DNA of 64,000 bases from Polytrichum commune. Lineage: Eukaryota > Streptophyta > Polytrichopsida > Polytrichales > Polytrichaceae. Shown piece by piece: positions 57,748 through 64,000 of the stretch; within the stretch, counting starts at the first letter, position 1; the number at the start of each line of letters is the position of its first letter. A model generated the notes under the pieces. It made no database searches, was not told where the DNA came from, and saw only the letters and a list, made by a program, of their open reading frames with translations. Made by a program: the position numbers and the translations under genes. Location of the stretch: the NCBI GenBank assembly GCA_950295325.1, contig OX485804.1, forward strand, positions 38,056,429 through 38,120,428, in the 5' to 3' direction.

Positions 57748-59361
57748 CTATACCACCATTATGATTCTTAAGCAAAACGCCATGTGTCACTAAAAATTGC
57801 AAATCTACCTGACTTGATGTGCTAACATAAGGAGATGTAGGTAATCTAGTTTCTTCCCCGAGAGATGGAAAGAGTTCCACTTTTTAGCAACAAAAAAAAA
57901 TGCCTCTTTGATATTATCAAATACGGTTTTCTATGTTGTTGGGTTGTCCCCGTAATGAGGTAGACCCAATAATTTTTTTCCACATGGTTGTCGATTTATG
58001 CCAAGTGGTTGTCCCTTGTTGGGCAAGGTGACAAGGAAGTGAGATTGCTTGATTAACTAACCATGAGGAGGGTAGGTGGGCAAGCCGTTGTTGAAAACTC
58101 ACAGTCTGGTTTAGAGAGTATATTCCATGGGAAGTTCTCCGAATTCGACCAACAAAATAAGTTAGGTTGTCGAAGAAAGCACTTTGATGAGAGACATCAT
58201 ATGTATCTTCGTGCCCTTCTCAAAACCTTCCAATGAAAGTCACCTCCCCAAATTTCAATGCCAATGCAATGATCCCCATAGTGTTTACATTGCATGTTGG
58301 GATTCAATATTATGTATAGAGGAGCAATCGACATTGTATTAGGGATGATTGTTTCGAAATGATTTTGGGGGCCCTACACTTGGTGCTCCACAAGTGCCTT
58401 TACCACCACTTCGAAGGAGGAAGTAAAAGGATTGCAACGGAGATGTTAAAAGTGCAGCAAAAGAACGTGACCATCATACTGAGCAATATTTTTGCTACCA
58501 TTGGCTATTTGAACTTTATAAGGTAAGGCATCATGGTGGTGTCACCATATATAAGCAAGGTTCTTCATTGCCCACTAGTTGTGGTAAAGAGGGCCGAGGC
58601 TCTTTGAAGGCCTTGAGCAAACAAATATGAGAACATTTATCCAGCTAGGACCTGCTTTAAACATGTGATAAATCACAACCATAGAGAATAAAGGCTATGG
58701 GGTTCATAGCAGTGGTGAGACAAGATAGATGGTACTAAAACCAACACCCCAACCATAACCAACACCTTCAAATCTTACACAATATGTACATATTGATTAT
58801 GAGAATGTCCACCACATTACGGTCATGTGTTGCTACTAAATCATCTACAAATAAAATAAAATAGAGCTTGTATAACTTTTGCATACATAATTCAAACAAG
58901 ATGATATTTTGGTGCATTGGAATCCCTTTCAATTGTTAACAAGAATCATCTAATCTCTAGTCTAATAATTGTATATATACTTAGTGCTTAAAGTGATGGT
59001 TTTAGCACCCTCTACCTTGGTGAATGGCACGTACTTTGATTGAACATGGATATGGTTTCTTAGTAGGATATGGTGAAGTAGAGTTTCTATTAGCTACAAA
59101 GTTGTGGATCCTCACTTGGAACATAGCAAATGCTCACAAATGATGTTGATGTTGTGTTGAGTAAGGTAGATGAGTGTTATTTGGTTTTTTTTTTTTTGTT
59201 GTTTGCTACCTTATACTACTCATATTTGCAAGGTTGAATGTTTGCATGTCTCAGTTGAAAATGTAGAAGTCAAGACCAATAGTAGAAAGTTTTGGAGCTA
59301 GTCTTGAGTTGTTATGGATTACCAAAGTCTATCAATAATGGTCCAGATGAAGGCCACATAG
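57748..59361. other. Unassigned sequence
   Basis: No gene, RNA or clear repeat boundary recognised. A T-run lies at 59186-59198. Confidence 0.3.
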
Positions 59362-59560
59362 GTCCTAAACCCCCCCCCCCCCCCCTCCCGGCGGCCCAAT
59401 TATGTTGACAATTGAGCCTACAATGGTCAACATATTCTAAACACATAGTCCATTTCCTTTGAAACACTTGTCTTTTTGGTGTCCATTCTTAGTTGTGCAC
59501 TTGACCAACCACCACTCAAATATAGGTGTCCAATTAAGATAAGTAACCGAATTAGGTCCC
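59362..59560 (-). repeat. Dispersed repeat family P, copy with C18 end
   Basis: On the minus strand the family landmarks run TTGGACACCTATATTTGAGT, AAGAATGGACACCAAAAAGA and TAGGCTCAATTGTCAACATA, into an interrupted G-run (C-run on plus at 59370-59391). Confidence 0.6.
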
Positions 59561-61307
59561 CCTACCTTAAGTAAGGTAGAGAGTGGGGGGTCCCCCTTAC
59601 ACAATTTGGATTTGCTAATCATCTCACACTAATTGCGTGTTTCATATTCCATGAGAAGTGGGTGCAGAGAGAAGATTATCCATTTAAGATCCACTTGCAT
59701 CAGACACCATGGTGGCATCATCCTGAACAATCACCTCCCCTCAGAAGTGCACTCTTGAATTGTGCATTTACTTCTAGCTCATAGAAATATGTATCTTGCT
59801 TGTAAAATTGCAGGCATATTCAGAATAGTAGACGGTTTTTATCAATCATAATGAGATGTAACAAGTATGATCCTGGAAATAACCATCCATCTAAATTGAG
59901 ATGAATCCTTAGAGCGATGGAAAACTCATCAAATCCTCCCAGTATACTTTCAAATCCAGAAGCAAATGCTACACGCAGGCTCATCCCTTACACATCACAA
60001 GATTTACTGGTCCACACCATACTTGAACTTTTCAAATATTGATGAATAGAACATGTATTTAAGAAAAGACTAGTCCAATTTGATAGGTGTTCATTTTTGT
60101 GACTGAACTCTTCTCTTATTACACTTTGGATTGCCTACCCGTCGCACTTAGCATGAATATGATTTATTTACAAAGGTGACATACTCAACAAAGAAGGTGA
60201 CAGTGAACCCAAATGCTAATGTAGTAGTGGCAAACAAGACTGTTCTCTTGTAGGCTGTTGGTGAGTTGTTGAGAAGAATCAGCTTTGTTCATCTTCGTTT
60301 CTCGTAAGAAGTAATCCAAGTCTACGCCAGGGGAGATTATGGAGAATAGTAATCTCTTTGCATGTGTGGTCTCCTTCATCTGGCAGGAACTGCAGAGTCT
60401 TGACGTCCTGGGAGAAGAGCACCTGCAAAATGGAGAAGATTACACATGCAGAAGGGGCATTTCAAGAGCTCCAACAATCCAAGAGTTGCCGAATTGGATG
60501 CAGGATTGAGCAGTTGGAGAAATTAAACATCTTGTGGCTTCTTCCCGATTAGGAGTATCTCCTACACTACGTCATTTGGAGATGATCCCAGCAGATCAGA
60601 ACTTGCGCTTGAGATTACAAGTTGGTTGCTTACACAAACGTCAATTAGGCATATCATACGGCCCAGTACTTCCTTCATCAGCAATATTTGGAGGAACATC
60701 ATGGTAGCCTGCTCTTGATGTTCACAAACAATGGTGCGCTGGTTGTGGCCATTTTTGGGGAAGTCATCCTCTTTTTAAATGACCAAAAAGCAACTTTTGC
60801 TTCGGTGGTTGAAGAAGGAAGTCATGACTTGGCAGGTACACTAGCTACATATACTATTTCTTCTGTGAATGAAAAATATGCCATCTTCCAGGACTCTTTC
60901 CGCCTCAACCTTCTCTTTCTTGTACCCACAGTACATCTTTAAGATCATCATTACCACATACATCAATGCGCCATTTCTCTATTCAGAAATTTCAGGGACG
61001 AGTTCAAGCGCTCAATTCTCGATTTCAAATTTTGGAAGTCTTTCAAGTGGAACCATCGCTAAATGACATCCTGTTGAAACACACATTGAATCATTCTTGT
61101 CGAAGCCAAGAATTCTTGTGTCCAAGTTTAGGTGCTGCGTTTATTCATCACATTTCATGCATTTCAAGAATCATGGAGTTGGTCGAGCTTCAAACATCAG
61201 AAGCTCCCCATGAGGTCCGTACATGTTCTCAAAACTTCTGGGTTTAGGGTTTAAGTTTTAAAGTCCCGCTTCTATTCATGTTGCATCCCGTTTATCTTTC
61301 GAACTCA
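59561..61307. other. 3' region of the snoRNA transcription unit and unassigned sequence
   Basis: The composition is less AT-rich than the surroundings. A second telo-box-like AAACCCTAAACCC (minus, 61252-61240) is followed by a 7-bp hairpin (GAGCTTC..GAAGCTC, 61204-61183). Several short ORFs of 50-93 codons on both strands do not join into a recognisable protein. Further snoRNAs could be hidden here. Partial C boxes were seen but no matching D box and stem. Confidence 0.3.
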
Positions 61308-61398
61308 GAGCAGTGCATCAGGGTTAAAAAGCTCTTTGTAGATAATCCTCATGTAAAAATAGGCGTTGGATCTAGGTTTCGCATCATTTGCACTGCTC
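61308..61398 (-). ncRNA. SNORD36-like: Box C/D snoRNA, U36-like (18S rRNA Am guide)
   Basis: A perfect 10-bp closing stem, GAGCAGTGCA with TGCACTGCTC, brings together a C box (ATGATGC) and a D box (CTGA). A C'-like ATGAGGA lies in the middle. The guide next to the D box is GAGCTTTTTAAC, complementary over 12 nt to the universal 18S rRNA stretch GTTAAAAAGCTC. Counting five bases from the D box points to the first A after GTT, the site methylated under U36 in animals and its plant homologue. The stem, boxes and complementarity are seen; the family name rests on the rRNA sequence recalled from memory. Confidence 0.85.
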
Positions 61399-61592
61399 GT
61401 ATACACAATATTTATCTTCGCGTTCATTGTGAAATATCCCGTGGCTTTCCCGGTTTAAAAGAGACCAAAAAGAACCCAACCAACCAGTATTACCACGGTT
61501 TAAGTAATATTGCGCAACCGCCATTAAACCATAGAGTATTGCATTAACTCTTGGTATTGGTAAAGGGGCGCTATTCACAAGGAATCTAGAGG

Positions 61593-61679
61593 ATGCTCAG
61601 ACAGCCAAGAGTTGTGTCTTCAGCCTGGAAAACCAGATCAGAAACTCTAGTCCGAAACACTTTGGTATCATCACTGCAT
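61593..61679 (-). ncRNA. Box C/D snoRNA, candidate 25S rRNA Um guide
   Basis: A 4-bp stem (ATGC/GCAT) precedes a C box GTGATGA, with D box CTGA at 61600-61597 and a D' box CTGA at 61641-61638. The D' guide contains CGGACTAGAGT, complementary to ACTCTAGTCCG in the conserved GAGCTTGACTCTAGTCCG stretch of plant 25S rRNA. The fifth base predicts a methylated U within ACU. I recognise no rRNA match for the second guide. A snoRNA name is not assigned. Confidence 0.65.
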
Positions 61680-62032
61680 GTACCTGCAAAGGCCACATAC
61701 CTCCCCACGACCACACAAACTGCAACATCAAAGATACACATACAAGCCCTCAGAAACCCGTGTCAAATCATCCGTCGAAACCCGATTCACCTATCAACCT
61801 GACACTCCTCCTGCGAATCCTCTAGAAGAGGATATCCCAGGTCCAGCAGCAGAGAAGAGTTACTCAAGCCTCAACATGAATGTCATACGGCACTTCCTAT
61901 CTTGGGAGATTATCATCTTAGGGCATATATAAAACAGTAAATCCATCCTAACTGTAATCACCCTAAATGGCACCATTGAGCAACAGCATATTGCATACAC
62001 ATGGCTTCCTATCGAGAGATGAATATAAGTCT

Positions 62033-62096
62033 CTGCCTAACCCTGGTCGAACGCGGAGTCATAGCTAATGCTACCCCCTTCGTGGCAGGTTGGCAG
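62033..62096 (-). ncRNA. Structured hairpin, possible H/ACA-type arm
   Basis: CTGCCAACC pairs with GGTTAGGCAG (one bulged A). Further in, CGAA/TTCG and TAGC/GCTA pair around an ATTA loop. A long bulged hairpin between guide RNAs suggests an H/ACA snoRNA arm, but no convincing H box or ACA box was found at the expected places. Confidence 0.25.
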
Positions 62097-62234
62097 AAAT
62101 ACCTACTACTGGTAACTAAAGGAAGCCTCAGTCAGCCAGTTCTCAGCATGTGGTCAAAAACCCTAAGCCGGTAATTCCAAAAATTCTTCTCTGGCCCCTT
62201 CCTTCACCAATCCTAAAGAGAAATCGACATATGA

Positions 62235-62318
62235 GAAGGCATCAGTTCTCCAAGGTGTTTAGCATCACAGAGATCAGGCGCAAATTACCCATTCGAATTT
62301 GTTTCATCACATGCCTTC
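62235..62318 (-). ncRNA. SNORD16-like: Box C/D snoRNA, U16-like (18S rRNA Am guide)
   Basis: The closing stem GAAGGCA/TGCCTTC is a perfect 7 bp. The C box is GTGATGA, the D' box CTGA (62277-62274), a C'-like GTGATGC follows, and the D box is CTGA (62245-62242). The D' guide TGGGTAATTTGCGC is complementary over 14 nt to the 18S rRNA segment GCGCAAATTACCCA. The fifth base from D' marks the first A after GCGC, the site served by U16 in animals and its counterparts elsewhere. It lies 21 nt downstream of the next snoRNA, as in polycistronic plant clusters. Confidence 0.87.
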
Positions 62319-62339
62319 TATATCGCAAAGCTATTAAAA

Positions 62340-62416
62340 ACACTCAGAATGAGTAGGAGGTTTGGTTGCATCACCGAGCATGCTCTCAACCAAATACATT
62401 GGTATCCTCATTGTGC
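62340..62416 (-). ncRNA. Box C/D snoRNA, 25S rRNA guide
   Basis: The D box CTGA (62347-62344) is preceded by CCTCCTACTCATT, complementary over 13 nt to AATGAGTAGGAGG in the 25S/28S rRNA core. The fifth base predicts a methylated A. A C'-like GTGATGC and a D'-like TTGA lie in the middle. The C box is an imperfect ATGAGGA and the closing stem only four pairs (GCAC/GTGT), so the 5' end is less certain than in its neighbours. Confidence 0.65.
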
Positions 62417-62557
62417 ATTCCATTTGAAAAGAAATGGATATTGAAAACATGTCAGTGTCCTCTGGGGTGTCGAATCCCAGGGCCCATGGAGCCGCACATA
62501 GCGGGGTACAGGTTAGACTCTGAGATCGATTTGGGCAACAGGGAAGGAGGAGAACAC

Positions 62558-62590
62558 CATACCCGAAGCACAAGTGCTCGGTGTGGTATG
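62558..62590 (-). other. Small stem-loop in the snoRNA leader
   Basis: CATACC..GGTATG with an inner CCGAGCAC TT GTGCTTCGG forms a compact hairpin between promoter and first snoRNA. It may be structural RNA or a processing signal. Confidence 0.3.
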
Positions 62591-62740
62591 CTCAGCAATG
62601 CTGCCACGCTAAACAATATTGCAAAATGCTAAACCTAAAACACATACAAAAGCAAATTTTCTATGGTAGGCATAGAGAACACTCAGAGAGCACAAGGCTC
62701 GCTCTGCGATGGGAGATGGGAAACTACAAGGGGGGACAGG

Positions 62741-62910
62741 GTTTATAGGACAAAGCAGCGGCCGCCATAGCCACCGAGGCTGTTTTAGGGTTTGGTCAGA
62801 AGAAGGTCCCAGAAGAAAACGCTTCGTTCGTCGGAAACTAGGAGCGATTAAGTTATCGTTCGTCGCACGCTTCTGTCCGTCACAATCACCCTACTCAAGG
62901 TGGGCTTATA
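62741..62910 (-). promoter_or_regulatory. Promoter of the snoRNA cluster (site II-like, telo-box, TATA)
   Basis: On the minus strand, in order: AGCCCA (complement of TGGGCT at 62901-62906), telo-box AAACCCTAA (62793-62785) and TATA box CTATAAAC (62748-62741). Telo-box plus site II (TGGGCY) elements are known to mark plant snoRNA and ribosomal protein gene promoters. A transcription start near 62710 is expected, about 300 nt before the first snoRNA. Confidence 0.65.
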
Positions 62911-62929
62911 ACATTTTGGCTACCAAGGA

Positions 62930-63179
62930 AGGTGGATGGGTCTTGAAATGGTTACTTTTTCCAACTAGCCTACCTTCTCCTAGGCATTGAAACATGGGAT
63001 GACCGGAGAGGGCTCTCTATTCGGACACAAAAGAATTATTTTTCGTCCTCTTGTTTTGCCACATGTCATGCTCACATTCGCTAAGACCCACCTGGAAACT
63101 ACATTCCAGCACACGTAAAGACGATCCAAATCAAGGTTACGTAGTCACTTTCCTCATGATTTTTGGAGCTTGTGTTAAC
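62930..63179. other. Spacer upstream of the snoRNA promoter
   Basis: Nothing recognised beyond the promoter edge. Confidence 0.3.
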
Positions 63180-63650
63180 TATTAACCTCATAATAGTTCT
63201 TGTATTTTGAACACATAGTCCAAACACATGTCTTACTAGTATCCATTTTTGGAAGCACACCTAACCACATACCACTCAAATGTAGATGTATGATGAAGAA
63301 TAAATTTTGAATAGAGGTTGTCTACATTAAGTTAAGGTGAAAGCATGCCACTCTCAACTCTACACCCACTTCAATGAGTCCAAGATGATTGCCCATTTCA
63401 AATTGTGTTTGTAACCATTTGCCTCACGAATTTTGGAGTTCGTACAAATATCTTATTCATTATCAAATGAAGATTCTTGAGCTCACAAAACATCGTGTAG
63501 GTTCCCCCCCCCCCCCAATTTATGTTGACTATTATTGAGTCTAAAAGGCTTAACAAATTTTGAACACTTTGTCCAATCTCTAGCAAGCGCATGCATTTTT
63601 TCAAGTATTCGTTCATATGTCCACACCTAAGCACACACCTACCAAGTTAC
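63180..63650 (-). repeat. Two copies of dispersed repeat family P
   Basis: Minus-strand landmarks (GGTATGTGGTTAGGTGTGCT, GACTATGTGTTCAAAATACA) occur at 63180-63300. They occur again at 63490-63650 (CAATAATAGTCAACATAAAT next to a C14 run). Confidence 0.55.
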
Positions 63651-64000
63651 TTATTGGGCACATATGTAATAAATATTGTAGGAAATTAAAATCCACAAAT
63701 AGACACGTCACCAACACACCCCCTCAGTAAATATTTGAGGGGAAAAAATCCCACGTACAAACACGTCACCAACACTGAGTACTTTGTCACGTGAAGCTTC
63801 GAGTAACAAGTCAGGCAAAGTCATCATCACCAACAATAGACCTCAACACACTACTTATTTGTTGCTTGCAATTTAAATTTCCTTAGAATGGATCACTACA
63901 AAAAAAAACATTGCAAGTCTTGCATCATTATATCATGCACAACGACGATTGAGCACATTAAGAATACTGTGAAATTCAAACATAATTCATGATACAAATA
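63651..64000. other. Unassigned AT-rich end of the window
   Basis: AAACACGTCACCAACAC-like words repeat twice (63698-63775). No gene seen. Confidence 0.3.

Noticed and set aside
60835..61130. Further box C motifs (ATGATGA near 60950, GTGATGA near 61148)
   Set aside because: No CTGA with a complementary stem was found at a 60-120 nt distance.
60180..62990. A protein-coding gene made from the chain of 50-93 codon ORFs
   Set aside because: Frames on neither strand join through convincing splice sites or resemble a family. The conserved signals here are box C/D RNAs.

Overview
The window is nuclear plant DNA: two spliced plant genes with GT-AG introns, a plant-type small nucleolar RNA gene with telo-box and TATA promoter signals, and a sea of AT-rich, TE-derived sequence. 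No bacterial operon, rRNA, organellar block or CRISPR array was seen. The cysteine pattern of the metallothionein, the scattered small genes and a retroelement relic with a possible restriction-like endonuclease all suggest a non-flowering plant, perhaps a fern. That placement is inference and was not tested by alignment.

Layout. 0-9.8 kb is repeats: a decayed non-LTR retrotransposon C-terminus (360-1301), a tRNA-derived SINE, and several MITE families with readable target-site duplications (TSDs). A three-exon metallothionein gene lies at 10.05-11.64 kb on the plus strand. A hAT transposase tail follows at 16.0-16.3 kb. A five-exon C-type-lectin receptor-like (pseudo)kinase runs on the minus strand from 21.96 down to 18.31 kb. 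A GC-rich 5' leader and promoter lies beyond it, up to about 23.4 kb, with a probable 5'UTR intron full of tandem repeats. 23.7-60 kb is almost wholly repetitive. It holds degenerate tandem arrays, a second SINE copy with a paralogous empty site, Harbinger-like MITEs with TTA/TAA TSDs, a 1.1-kb foldback with a 9-bp TSD, a pogo/Tigger-like deletion derivative with TA TSDs, a hAT-like MITE with an 8-bp TSD, and a LINE fragment nested in an older foldback element.

The most informative hidden feature is at 61.3-62.9 kb on the minus strand. Four box C/D snoRNAs can be read there by eye, with C and D boxes, closing stems and guides complementary to 18S or 25S rRNA. They sit downstream of a promoter with a telo-box, a TATA box and a site II-like element. 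Two correspond by their guides to the U16 and U36 families. No long ORF marks this gene.

The genes are functionally unrelated: metal binding, surface perception or scaffolding, and rRNA 2'-O-methylation. Most other ORFs in the window are shadows of repeats.
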